This document shows, one piece after another, positions 52,793 through 61,324 of a DNA stretch of 64,000 bases (positions are counted from its first letter, which is position 1; each line of letters begins with the position of its first letter). This DNA comes from JADJVL01 sp046331545 (GTDB taxonomy: Bacteria > Acidobacteriota > Holophagae > Holophagales > Holophagaceae), in NCBI GenBank assembly GCA_046331545.1, contig JAXLQR010000002.1, positions 1,364,001 through 1,428,000 of the forward strand, written 5' to 3'. A program made the translations under genes and the position numbers. A model generated the notes under the pieces. The model was not told the origin of the DNA, ran no database searches, and was given only the letters and a program-made list of their open reading frames with translations.

Positions 52793-53194
52793 CTGCTGAC
52801 CTTCCTCGGCGCAGGCGCCATCGCCGCCAGCCTTCTGCTCCCCGCGGGAGGCGCCGGGGACCTGCCCTGGTGCGCCTTCCAGGCGAGCACAGGCCTGAGC
52901 TGCCCGGGCTGCGGCCTGACCCGCGCCTTCGTGGCCATCGCCCATGGACGCTTCCTGGAGGCTTGGCGGCTGCACCCCTTCGCCTACCCGCTTTTCCTGA
53001 TGGCCATGAGCGGCGTGGCCGCCCCCTGGCTGGTCCGGAAAGGCTGGACGCCCAGCCCCCGCCAGGTCGGGTGGGGCCTGGGGCTTCTTTCGGCGGCCAT
53101 GGTCGTGTACGGAGGCCTGCGACTCCTGGGGGAGTTGCGCGCCCGGCGGACCATCGTGGGACATCCGCCCAGCGCCACCCGGATGCGTCGCTGA
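52793..53194 (+). CDS. DUF2752 protein, probable non-standard start
   Basis: The signature CPGCGLTRAFVAIAHGRFLEAW is complete and identifies DUF2752, a small membrane protein family. Its first half lies upstream of the first ATG/GTG/TTG in frame (GTG at 52931), which would cut the domain in two. The frame is open back to 52730. The only start-like codons there are CTG (52745, 52793, 52796) and later ones. I mark 52793, just after the hairpin, giving 133 residues with a first helix at 2-20. A start at 52745 is also possible. Confidence 0.6.
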   Translation: MLTFLGAGAIAASLLLPAGGAGDLPWCAFQASTGLSCPGCGLTRAFVAIAHGRFLEAWRLHPFAYPLFLMAMSGVAAPWLVRKGWTPSPRQVGWGLGLLSAAMVVYGGLRLLGELRARRTIVGHPPSATRMRR

Positions 53195-53235
53195 ACAATG
53201 ACCCCGGACACCCCCGGCCGGGGTGAAGATGGGGG

Positions 53236-53928
53236 ATGGACAACCCCTATACGCCTTCCCACGCCTCCATGGACATCCTCCCCCAGCCCCCCAGCGCCGG
53301 AAAGGCCAAGCTCTTCGGCATCCTGGGCATCTGCAGCCACGTCCTCTGCCTGCTGGGCGCTCCCTTCGCCATCCTCTTCGGCATCCTGGCCCTGGTCCGC
53401 CACGCCCGGGCGAAGCGGGAGCACGCGGAATACCCGGACGCCTATGCCCGGCCCCACGCCACAGGCCTCGTCACGGGCATCGTGGCCCTGGGTCTGCTGG
53501 TGATGGCCCTGCCCATGACCGGCATCGTGTCCGCCATCGCCATCCCGGCGCTGCTGGGGCAGCGGGAGAAGGCGAAGATCCGGGCGGTGGAGTCCCTGAT
53601 GAACAACGTCTCCGGCGAGCTGGCGCGCACCGGGGACGACCTGGCCGCCCGCACGCCGGGCCGGCCGGTGCAGGCCCAGGAGGTGGTGAGCACCGTGCTC
53701 GGCATGCGGAACTACCAGTATCCGGCCGCGAAGAACCCCTATGGCGGGACCGGATCGCCCTACCGCCTGGGGGACGGGCCGGCCGGCCCCGGCGAAGTCG
53801 CGCTGGAGCCCGTGCAGGCCTTCCTCGACCCCATGACCGCCGAGCGCCACCCCGCCGTCGTGGTCCGGGGCCAGTACTTGAAGAACGGCGCGGCCACGGT
53901 CGTGTCGAAGGTCATCGCCTTCGACTGA
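53236..53928 (+). CDS. DUF4190-like membrane protein fused to a pilin-like helix
   Basis: This 230-residue protein has two N-terminal helices of DUF4190 type ('KAKLFGILGICSHVLCLLGAPFAILFGILALVRHARAK'). A third stretch, 'MTGIVSAIAIPALLGQREKAKIRAVESLMNNVSGEL', looks like a type IV pilin/pseudopilin N-terminal helix, but it sits at residue 95 rather than at the N-terminus and lacks a prepilin peptidase site. The C-terminal half (about 130-230) is a small domain of unknown fold. GGGGG precedes the ATG. Confidence 0.65.
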   Translation: MDNPYTPSHASMDILPQPPSAGKAKLFGILGICSHVLCLLGAPFAILFGILALVRHARAKREHAEYPDAYARPHATGLVTGIVALGLLVMALPMTGIVSAIAIPALLGQREKAKIRAVESLMNNVSGELARTGDDLAARTPGRPVQAQEVVSTVLGMRNYQYPAAKNPYGGTGSPYRLGDGPAGPGEVALEPVQAFLDPMTAERHPAVVVRGQYLKNGAATVVSKVIAFD

Positions 53929-53939
53929 ACCGCGAGACC

Positions 53940-55583
53940 CTAGATCGTCACCGTCGCGTCCTGCCAGAGCACCTCGAAGGGCCGCACGGCGTGCTCGATG
54001 CCCTTCAGGGTGCAGGCCTCCATCTCCCGCAGGCCGGCGGTGCCGATGAGTTCGGCAGTGCGGGGGCCCACGACCACCATGCCGGACTTGGCGACGGCGC
54101 TCTCAAGGCGGGAGGCGAGGTTCACCGTGGAGCCCATGACCGTGTAGTCCATGCGCTTCTCGCAGCCGATGTCGCCGGCGAAGGCCTCGCCGCTGTTGAT
54201 GCCGATGCGCATGTGCAGCTCGGGCCAGCCCTCGGGCCGGTCGCGGTTGAGCTGCAGCAGCACCTGCTGCATCGCGATGGCCGCGTCCACCGCGTGGCGC
54301 GCGTGGTCGGGATCGGGCTGGGGCGCGCCGAAGAAGGCCATAATGGCGTCGCCGATGTACTTGTCCAGCGTCCCGCCCCGGGCGAAGACCTGCTCGGTCA
54401 TCACCTCGAAGGCGCGGTTGAGGATGTTGGCCAGCATGAGCGGCTCCATGCCCTCGCTCATGCGCGTGAAGCCGCTGATGTCGGCGAAGAGCACCGAGAC
54501 CTCGCTGCGCTGGGCCTGCAGCACCGGCGCCTCCGCGCTCTGGCTGCTCTTCAGGATCTGGTCCACGATCTGCGGGCTGTGGTAGCGCTCCAGGCGCTGG
54601 CGGAACTTGGCCTCCCGCTCGCGCTGGATGCCCACGGCCGCGAAGTTGGCCATGGCGCTGAGCAGGTGCTCGTCCTCCCGCTTGAAGCCGCCCTTGTTGA
54701 GGCTGGTCTCCAGGTAGATCACGCCCAGGCTCTGGTCGTCCACGATCAGCGGCGCGCAGAGCGCCGAGGTGATGCCGTGGATCTTGATGCTGTCGCCGGC
54801 GGCGAAACGGGGATCCAGCCGCGCGTCCGTGGTGAGGATGGTGACCCGGTCCTTCATGGCCGTGTGGGCGATGGTGCGGCTGATGGGGGCCGCGCTCTGG
54901 CCCGGCTTCTCCTCCCAGACCAGCTCGGGCACCAGGGCGCCGCTGGGGTCCGCCAGCAGGATGAAGCCGCGCTGGCAGGGGATCTGGCTGGTCACCAGGT
55001 TCATCACCGAGCCCAGCAGCTCCTCGAGGCCCGCCGCCCGCAGCAGGGTGCCCGCCATGGCCGCCAGGCGCTGGAAGAGCTGGGTGGTGCTGCCGGAGGC
55101 GGCCTCCCCCGCCTGCTGGGCCAGCATCTTCTCCAGGCTGGCGTGGGGGATCATGATGGAGCCGCTCTGGTCGAAGGCGCGGTCCTCCAGGCTGATCTTG
55201 GAGCTGCTGGCCTTGGGGACCGAGAGCATGTTCAGGACGCCGCTGGCCTGGTGCCCCCCGGAGGCCCGGGGCGGTGGCTGGGGCGTCGGCGTGGGGGCCT
55301 TCTCGTCGAGGATCTCGATGGGCACCTCGCCCAGGAATACCGTGTCGCCGGGCTTGATGGGCGTCGGGCCGGTGATGGGGTGGCCGCCCACGGTGGTGCC
55401 GTTCAGGCTGCGGAGGTCCATCACGCAGGGCCTGCCGTCCTTCAGGAGGAAGCGGGCGTGGACCCTCGACACCGCGTTGGCGGAGAGGCGCAGGTTGGCG
55501 GCCTCCCCCCGGCCCACAGTGAAACCCTCCTCGGTCAGCTCGATCGAGTGGCGGGCGCCTTCCACCATCAGGTGCAGTTTCAT
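53940..55583 (-). CDS. FHA-GAF-class III adenylate cyclase
   Basis: This 547-residue protein has an FHA domain (about 1-95: 'VGRGEAANL', 'VSRVHARFLL'), a linker, a GAF domain (about 165-330), and a class III cyclase domain (about 355-547). Metal-binding Asp residues are in FADISGFT and KYIGDAIMAFFG. The adenine-specifying Lys (in DKYIGD) and Asp (in MDYTV) and the transition-state Asn/Arg (VNLASRLE) are present, so it should make cAMP. It probably joins phosphothreonine input at FHA and ligand input at GAF. It is divergent from rimO. Confidence 0.9.
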   Translation of the reverse strand: MKLHLMVEGARHSIELTEEGFTVGRGEAANLRLSANAVSRVHARFLLKDGRPCVMDLRSLNGTTVGGHPITGPTPIKPGDTVFLGEVPIEILDEKAPTPTPQPPPRASGGHQASGVLNMLSVPKASSSKISLEDRAFDQSGSIMIPHASLEKMLAQQAGEAASGSTTQLFQRLAAMAGTLLRAAGLEELLGSVMNLVTSQIPCQRGFILLADPSGALVPELVWEEKPGQSAAPISRTIAHTAMKDRVTILTTDARLDPRFAAGDSIKIHGITSALCAPLIVDDQSLGVIYLETSLNKGGFKREDEHLLSAMANFAAVGIQREREAKFRQRLERYHSPQIVDQILKSSQSAEAPVLQAQRSEVSVLFADISGFTRMSEGMEPLMLANILNRAFEVMTEQVFARGGTLDKYIGDAIMAFFGAPQPDPDHARHAVDAAIAMQQVLLQLNRDRPEGWPELHMRIGINSGEAFAGDIGCEKRMDYTVMGSTVNLASRLESAVAKSGMVVVGPRTAELIGTAGLREMEACTLKGIEHAVRPFEVLWQDATVTI

Positions 55584-55660
55584 GGGGATCCAGTTGTGGA
55601 AGGGAGTCTACCACGGAGCTTTTTTGAGGAATTGTTAAGACTTGCAAGGTAAACTCGAAG

Positions 55661-55690
55661 GTTCGGCCGGGGTCTCCCCCGGGCCGGAAC
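55661..55690 (+). promoter_or_regulatory. hairpin in the rimO leader
   Basis: GTTCGGCC pairs with GGCCGGAAC (one bulged base), with an inner GGGG/CCCC stem and loop TCT. It lies 28 nt before the rimO start. It may be a leader structure; a TAAACT (55650-55655) just upstream may be the -10. Confidence 0.35.
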
Positions 55691-55718
55691 GCTGCCCCCG
55701 CCGGGGCCGGGAGGAAGG

Positions 55719-57104
55719 TTGACCACCGTCGGATTCATGTCCCTGGGCTGCCCCAAGAACCTCGTGGACAGCGAGGTCATGCTGGGGCACCTGCGGCTCA
55801 AGGGCTTCCGGATCACCCCCCGCGCCGAGGAGGCCGAGGTGCTGGTGGTGAACACCTGCGGCTTCATCGACTCCGCCAAGAAGGAGAGCGTGGAGGCCAT
55901 CCTGGAGGCCGCCGCCCACAAGCAGACCGGGAAGTGCCGCAAGCTGGTGGTGGCGGGCTGCCTCGTGGAGCGCTACCGGGACGAGCTGCTGGCGGACATC
56001 CCGGAGATCGACGCCTGCCTCGGGACGCGGGACATCGAGCAGATCGCCGAGGTCATCGGCGCCGGCGACCGGCTCTTCGAGCCCGAGCGGGATCCGGACT
56101 ACCTCTACGACGAACACAGCCCGCGGCTGCTGACCACGCCCAAGGCCACGGCCTACCTGAAGATCAGCGAGGGCTGCGACCATGCCTGCGCCTTCTGCAT
56201 CATCCCCAGGCTCCGGGGCGGCCAGCGCAGCCGGAGCATCGAGAGCGTCGTGGCCGAGGCCGAGCAGCTCGTCGCCCAGGGCATCCTCGAGATCAGCCTC
56301 GTGGGCCAGGACACCACCGACTACGGCCGGGACTTCGGCGATCCCGACGCCCTGGAGAAGCTCATCCGCGCGCTGGGGAAGGTCCAGGGCCTGCGCTGGT
56401 TCCGCCTCCACTACGCCTACCCGAACCGCCTCACCGAGGGCATGATGCGCGCCATCGCCGAGACGCCGAACTGCGCCAGGTACCTGGACCTGCCGCTCCA
56501 GCACGCGGACGCCCAGGTGCTCAGGGAGATGGCCCGGGGCGGCTCGAAGGCCTCCTTCCTCAAGCTCCTGGCGAAGCTCCGGTCCATCGTCCCCGGCATC
56601 GCGCTCCGCTCCAACTTCATCGTGGGCTTCCCCTCCGAGACCGAAGCCGCCTTCGAGGAGCTGCGCGGGTTCATCGAGGAGGCCCGCTTCGACCACGTGG
56701 GCGTCTTCACCTACTCGCCGGAGGAAGGCACGCCGGCCTTCGCCCTGGGCGACCCCGTCCCCACGCGCACCAAGAACAGCCGCAAGCGCAAGCTCATGGA
56801 ACTGCAGCAGAAGATCGCCCGCGAGAAGAACCGGGAGAAGGTCGGCCAGGTCCTCGACGTCCTCATCGAAGGCGTCCACGAGGAGACCGAGCTCATCCTC
56901 AAGGGCCGCCACGCCGGCCAGGCGCCCGAAGTGGACGGCAACGTCCTCATCGTCGGCGGCGAGCCCGTCATCGGCAGCATCCAGCAGGTGCGCATCACCC
57001 AGGCCCACGCCTACGACCTCATCGGCGAAGTGGAGGCGGGCGGGATCGAGGCGAGCACTTCGGCGTACGAGGCGGGACGGTCCGGCCGCGGCGCGGCCTC
57101 CTAG
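55719..57104 (+). CDS. rimO: ribosomal protein S12 methylthiotransferase
   Basis: This 461-residue radical-SAM enzyme adds a methylthio group to Asp89 of ribosomal protein S12. It has an N-terminal UPF0004 domain with cluster-binding Cys residues (SLGCPKN, NTCGFI, AGCLVERY), a radical-SAM CxxxCxxC (Cys153, 157, 160) and a TRAM domain. The start is TTG with GGAGG upstream; this gives the family's usual N-terminus (MTTVGFMSLGCPKN). The stop shares CTAG with the convergent gene. Confidence 0.94.
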   Translation: MTTVGFMSLGCPKNLVDSEVMLGHLRLKGFRITPRAEEAEVLVVNTCGFIDSAKKESVEAILEAAAHKQTGKCRKLVVAGCLVERYRDELLADIPEIDACLGTRDIEQIAEVIGAGDRLFEPERDPDYLYDEHSPRLLTTPKATAYLKISEGCDHACAFCIIPRLRGGQRSRSIESVVAEAEQLVAQGILEISLVGQDTTDYGRDFGDPDALEKLIRALGKVQGLRWFRLHYAYPNRLTEGMMRAIAETPNCARYLDLPLQHADAQVLREMARGGSKASFLKLLAKLRSIVPGIALRSNFIVGFPSETEAAFEELRGFIEEARFDHVGVFTYSPEEGTPAFALGDPVPTRTKNSRKRKLMELQQKIAREKNREKVGQVLDVLIEGVHEETELILKGRHAGQAPEVDGNVLIVGGEPVIGSIQQVRITQAHAYDLIGEVEAGGIEASTSAYEAGRSGRGAAS

Positions 57105-57820
57105 CCCTCCAAGGGACCGGGCGCGCCGACTTCCCGGGCGTCCACGACCGGGACCCTCAGCGTGCCGTCCGGCTCCGCCTCCGCGCGATCCAGGTCCAGG
57201 GGGATGCGCCCCGCGTAGGGCGCGCCGGGGCGGAGTTCCAGGACCTTCGTCGTGAAGAGGCTGGCGTCGTCGTCCAGCGCCGTGAGCCAGTGGACGTTGC
57301 GGGCGCCGTCGGTGACCGTGGACCAGGCGCCGGGCCCCTGGACCTCGTCCAGGCGGGGGCGGATCCAGAGTCGCCCCGGCCCCGCTCCGACCTTGTCGTA
57401 CTGGCGCACCCGGAAGCGCCCCGATAGGACCAGGAAGCTGCTGACCATGTTGAGGTGGCCGTGGGGGGGGACGCAGCCGCCCCGGAGCACCCAGGCGAGC
57501 TTGGTGATCACCCGCCGCGCGGGCTCGGGCCCCTGCTCGGCGGGGCCGCCGTCCACCGCCAGGGCCCGGAAGGCCTCCCCGCAGCCCCGGAAGGCCAGGC
57601 CGGACCGCTCCGCCAGCCTCGCCGGGAACCCGATCCGCGCCTTCAGGGCCTCCAGGTCGAGGGCCTCGAAGGCCCGGTCCATGCCCTCGCGCCACGCCTC
57701 CTGGGGGATGCGGCCCTCCGCCAGGGCCCGGCCCAGGGCGACGTAGCCGTCGAGCCACCGGTCCAGGCGCGCCTCCCGGGACGCGGGGAGCGGAGCGGCG
57801 GGCAGGGTGGACGGGGACAC
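57101..57820 (-). CDS. cupin-like protein of unknown function
   Basis: This 239-residue protein has a helical N-terminal half and a C-terminal part with 'PPHGHLNMVSSFLVLSGRFRVRQYDK', resembling a cupin strand pair with one clear His pair (HGH). I recognise no named family. It has a GTG start with TACACT exactly 6 nt before it and no Shine-Dalgarno. Its stop overlaps the rimO stop on the opposite strand. Confidence 0.55.
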   Translation of the reverse strand: MSPSTLPAAPLPASREARLDRWLDGYVALGRALAEGRIPQEAWREGMDRAFEALDLEALKARIGFPARLAERSGLAFRGCGEAFRALAVDGGPAEQGPEPARRVITKLAWVLRGGCVPPHGHLNMVSSFLVLSGRFRVRQYDKVGAGPGRLWIRPRLDEVQGPGAWSTVTDGARNVHWLTALDDDASLFTTKVLELRPGAPYAGRIPLDLDRAEAEPDGTLRVPVVDAREVGAPGPLEG

Positions 57821-57826
57821 GGCCCC

Positions 57827-57832
57827 AGTGTA
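57827..57832 (-). promoter_or_regulatory. -10-like TACACT, 6 nt before the cupin gene start
   Basis: On the minus strand TACACT ends six bases before the GTG. No Shine-Dalgarno is present, so the mRNA is probably leaderless. Confidence 0.45.
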
Positions 57833-57853
57833 GGGCCGCGGCGCGCCGACCCT

Positions 57854-59359
57854 TCAGGCGCGCCGGGCCTCCCGCAGCGCCGCCAGGGGCGCGGTCCAGT
57901 CCCCGGGCTCGCGCTGGCGCAGCAGGGCCAGGCTCGGATACCAGGGGCTGTCCGGACGATCGAGGAACCAGTACCACGTGAGCGACTGGACCGGCAGCAG
58001 CACGGTGCCCGGGACCCCCAGCGCCCCGGCCGCGTGGGCGGTGGTGTTGCCGATGGTCACCACGTCGTCGCAGGCCCGCACCTGGGCCATGAACCGGTCC
58101 ATGTCCTTCAGCTGGTCCACCGACGCGTCGTGGAAGAGGTCGAGATCCGGGAAGCGCGCCCGCGCCTCGGCCCGCTCCGCCGCCGTGTCGCCGTACTGCA
58201 GGTCCACGTAGCGGACGCCCTCCCGGGGCAGGGCCGCGGCCAGCTCCAGGAGGCCCAGGCCCCGGGGCGACGGCCGGTCGGCGGGCCCGCTGCGCCAGGC
58301 GAGCCCGGTGATCCGCCGGACCCCGGGGACCGCGCACCGCGCCCGCAGCTCCGCGACCTGGCCCGGGTCGGCCTTCAGGTAGCCCCCGTGCCGGGGGAAG
58401 GCCTCGAAGGAGGGACGCAGGAGGCGCGCGAGCCAGAGCCCCGGCGCGTGGACGTCCACGTCCGCCGCCGGCGGGAAGGGGCCGCCCCGCGGCCAGGCCT
58501 TCAGGCCGGGGAAGGCGCGCTCCAGGAGGGGCGCGAGGCGGGGCTCGCAGTCCACGTGGACGCGGGCGCCCCGGGACCGCAGGTCCGGCACCAGGCCCGC
58601 GAAGAGCAGCTCGTCCCCGATGCCCTGGTCGCCCCACACGAGGATGCCCTTCCCGGCGAGTTCCCCGCCGTCCCACCGCGGGCGGCGCAGCCAGGGCAGG
58701 TCCCGGCGCCGGTCCAGGGTGGGAAGCCAGGTGGCGACGCTGGCCGCGAGGTCCGCCCAGCCCTCGGCCAGGCGGTTCCGGCCCAGGGTGGCGATGCCGC
58801 GGTTGAAGCGGCCGAGGCCGTAGCCGGGATCCGCCGCCAGGGCGCGATCGAAGCAGGCCACCGCGCCCTCCAGGTCCCCTTCCCGCTGGCGCAGCTTGCC
58901 GAGGTTGTTCAGGGCCGCCGCGTGGCGGGGCTCCCGGGCCAGGAGCTCGCGGAAGGCCGCCTCGGCGGCCGGGAACGCCTGCGCCTCCGCGAGGACGAGG
59001 CCATGGCGGGCGAGGGTGTCCACGAGCCCCCGGCGCGCCGCCTCATCGGCCGGCTCCAGGCGCAGGGCCTCCCGGTAGGCCGCGAGGGCGCCGGGCAGGT
59101 CGCCCTTCCCCCGGAGCACGCCGCCGAGGTTGCAGAGGACCGGCGCGGCCTCCCCGCCGGCCTCGAGGGCCTCCCGCATCAAGGCCTCCGCCTCCCCCAG
59201 CCGGCCCTGCTGCCAGGCGATCACGCCGAGGAAGTGAAGGGCCCCGCCGTGTCCGGGGGCCGCCTCCAGGACTTCCCGGTAGCCCCGCGCCGCGCCGGCG
59301 AGGTCTCCGGACCGGTGCAGGGCGTGGGCTCGGTGGAACGGGGCCTCGGGGGATGTCAC
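57854..59359 (-). CDS. TPR protein with C-terminal glycosyltransferase-like domain
   Basis: This 501-residue protein has about five TPR units in residues 1-200 ('ALHFLGVIAWQQGRLGEAEALMREAL', 'ALNNLGKLRQREGDLEGAVACFDRAL'). Residues about 230-490 look like a GT9/GT41-type GT-B fold ('ILVWGDQGIGDELLFAGLVPDL', 'DDVVTIGNTTAHAAGALGVPGTVLLP'). It probably transfers sugars to proteins or surface polymers; the substrate is unknown. GTG start. A TACACT at 59404-59409 lies upstream, and a strong hairpin sits between it and the start. Confidence 0.75.
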   Translation of the reverse strand: MTSPEAPFHRAHALHRSGDLAGAARGYREVLEAAPGHGGALHFLGVIAWQQGRLGEAEALMREALEAGGEAAPVLCNLGGVLRGKGDLPGALAAYREALRLEPADEAARRGLVDTLARHGLVLAEAQAFPAAEAAFRELLAREPRHAAALNNLGKLRQREGDLEGAVACFDRALAADPGYGLGRFNRGIATLGRNRLAEGWADLAASVATWLPTLDRRRDLPWLRRPRWDGGELAGKGILVWGDQGIGDELLFAGLVPDLRSRGARVHVDCEPRLAPLLERAFPGLKAWPRGGPFPPAADVDVHAPGLWLARLLRPSFEAFPRHGGYLKADPGQVAELRARCAVPGVRRITGLAWRSGPADRPSPRGLGLLELAAALPREGVRYVDLQYGDTAAERAEARARFPDLDLFHDASVDQLKDMDRFMAQVRACDDVVTIGNTTAHAAGALGVPGTVLLPVQSLTWYWFLDRPDSPWYPSLALLRQREPGDWTAPLAALREARRA

Positions 59360-59372
59360 GGCTCGGGACGCG

Positions 59373-59402
59373 GAAGGGGCCGGTCATCGCGCCGGCCCCT
59401 TC
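59373..59402 (-). terminator. 11-bp hairpin between maeA and the TPR gene
   Basis: GAAGGGGCCGG/CCGGCCCCTTC with an 8-nt loop is perfect over 11 bp. It lies 23 bases after the malic enzyme stop; no T-tract follows. Confidence 0.5.
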
Positions 59403-59425
59403 GAGTGTAGGCTGCCCGGCGCGCC

Positions 59426-61165
59426 TCAGGCGTGGGCGTGCTCCAGCACCCCGGCCGGCTCGTGGTGGATGGGCAGGTACTCGGGGAACCACATCGCCTC
59501 GCGCACGACGTGCTCGAGGTCCTCGAGGATCTCCGCGTCGGCGTGGCCCTCGGCCACCGCGCGGCGGATCACCGCGCAGGCCACGGCGTGGCTGCAGTCG
59601 CGGATGGTGTCGAGCTGGGGGAAGACCGCCGACTCCGCGATGTCGGCCTCGGTGACCTTGGAGGCCAGCGCGCGCGCGGCGTCCAGGAACATGCCGTCAC
59701 TGACGTGGCGGGCCTTCGCGACGCAGACGCCCAGGCCCACGCCGGGGAAGATGAAGGCGTTGTTGCACTGGCCGATGCGGTGCCGCACGCCGCCGTGGGT
59801 CACGGGGTCGAAGGGGCTGCCCGTGGCGACGATGGCCCGGCCGTCGGACCACGCGATGGCCTGCTCGGCGGTGCACTCCGCCTTCGAGGTGGGGTTCGAC
59901 AGGGGGAAGATCAGCGGCCGCTGGTTGAAGGCGGCCATCTTCCGCACCACGGCCTCGCTGAAGGTTCCGGGCGTGGCCGAGACGCCGATGAGGATGGTCG
60001 GCTTGGCGTGGTCGAGGGTCTCCTCCAGGGTGATCCGCGAGGGGTCGGCCACCTTCCAGCCCGCCAGCTCCGCGCGGTCCCGGGCGAACTCCTTCTTGAA
60101 GCCTTCCAGGCCGGGGCGGTCGGAGACCGCGAGGCCCTTCGTGTCCACGGTCCAGATGCGCTTGCGCGCCTCCTCCACGCTCACGCCCTCGTCCACCAGG
60201 GCCGAGACGAAGAGCTCGGCGATGCCGTGGGCCGAGGCCCCGGCGCCGGCGAAGACCAGCCGCTGGTCCTTCATCGCCCCGCCGGTGAGGCGCAGGCCGC
60301 CGAAGATGCCCGCCAGGGTCACGGCCGCCGTGCCCTGGATGTCGTCGTTGAAGGTGCAGAGCTGGTCGCGGAAGCGCTCGAGCTGGAAGATCGCGTTCTC
60401 CTTCAGGAAGTCCTCCCACTGCAGCAGCACGTCGGGGAAGACCTTCTTCACGGCGGCCACGAAGGCGTCGATGAAGGCCTGGTACTCGGGCCCGCGGATG
60501 CGCTTGTGGCGCAGGCCCACGTAGAGCGGATCGGCCAGGCGCTCCTCGTTGTCGGTGCCCACGTCCAGCATGATGGGCAGCGTGGAGTAGGGCGAGACGC
60601 CGGCGCAGGCGGTGTAGAGGCAGAGCTTGCCGATGGGGATCCCCATGCCGCCGGCGCCCTGGTCCCCCAGGCCGAGGATGCGCTCGCCGTCGGTCACCAC
60701 GATCACCGAGGGCTCGCTGGTGTGGTAGTTGCGCAGCACCTTCTCGATGCGGTCCCGGTCGTCGTAGCTGATGTAGAGGCCCCGGCCCCGGCGGAAGATG
60801 TGGGAGAACTTCTGGCAGGCCTCGCCCACCACCGGGGTGTAGACGATGGGCAGCATCTCGTCGATGCGCTCGTGGATGAGGCGGTAGTAGAGCACCTCGT
60901 TGCGGTCGTGGAGGCTGGCCAGGTAGATGAACTTCTCCAGGTTCGTCTGCTTGGCGCTGAAGGACTCGTAGACCCTCGAGAGCTGCTGCTCGATGGTGAA
61001 GATGGCCGGCGGGAGGAGGCCCAGGACGTCCAGCTCCTCGCGTTCGCGGGCGGTGAAGGCCGTGCCCTTGTTGAGGAAGGAGTCCATGAGCACGGCCTCC
61101 CCCTTCTTGGGGGTGGAGATGTAGCGCTGCCACGTCGAGGGGTGAACCTTGATGGAAAAGTCCAT
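59426..61165 (-). CDS. maeA: NAD-dependent malic enzyme
   Basis: This 579-residue enzyme oxidatively decarboxylates malate to pyruvate. It has 'LPIVYTPVVGEACQKFSH', 'VVTDGERILGLGDQGAGGMGIPIGK' and the NAD motif 'VFAGAGASAHGIAEL'. Length and the 'YTPVVG' region match the long NAD-linked group (E. coli MaeA 565). I chose the ATG at 61165, which has GGAGG 5 nt upstream. Confidence 0.93.
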   Translation of the reverse strand: MDFSIKVHPSTWQRYISTPKKGEAVLMDSFLNKGTAFTAREREELDVLGLLPPAIFTIEQQLSRVYESFSAKQTNLEKFIYLASLHDRNEVLYYRLIHERIDEMLPIVYTPVVGEACQKFSHIFRRGRGLYISYDDRDRIEKVLRNYHTSEPSVIVVTDGERILGLGDQGAGGMGIPIGKLCLYTACAGVSPYSTLPIMLDVGTDNEERLADPLYVGLRHKRIRGPEYQAFIDAFVAAVKKVFPDVLLQWEDFLKENAIFQLERFRDQLCTFNDDIQGTAAVTLAGIFGGLRLTGGAMKDQRLVFAGAGASAHGIAELFVSALVDEGVSVEEARKRIWTVDTKGLAVSDRPGLEGFKKEFARDRAELAGWKVADPSRITLEETLDHAKPTILIGVSATPGTFSEAVVRKMAAFNQRPLIFPLSNPTSKAECTAEQAIAWSDGRAIVATGSPFDPVTHGGVRHRIGQCNNAFIFPGVGLGVCVAKARHVSDGMFLDAARALASKVTEADIAESAVFPQLDTIRDCSHAVACAVIRRAVAEGHADAEILEDLEHVVREAMWFPEYLPIHHEPAGVLEHAHA

Positions 61166-61324
61166 ACGGCCTCCAGGGATCCCGGCTCCGGGTCCTCCCG
61201 TCCGCCTGCGCCGCAGGACCGGATCGCGGGAGGTCGCCGCCGATCCGACCCCCACCCTAGCGCCGGGGCTGGCGCCCTGGACCCGCGGCGACCGGGCCCA
61301 GATCACAAGTGCCCGGTCCTAACC

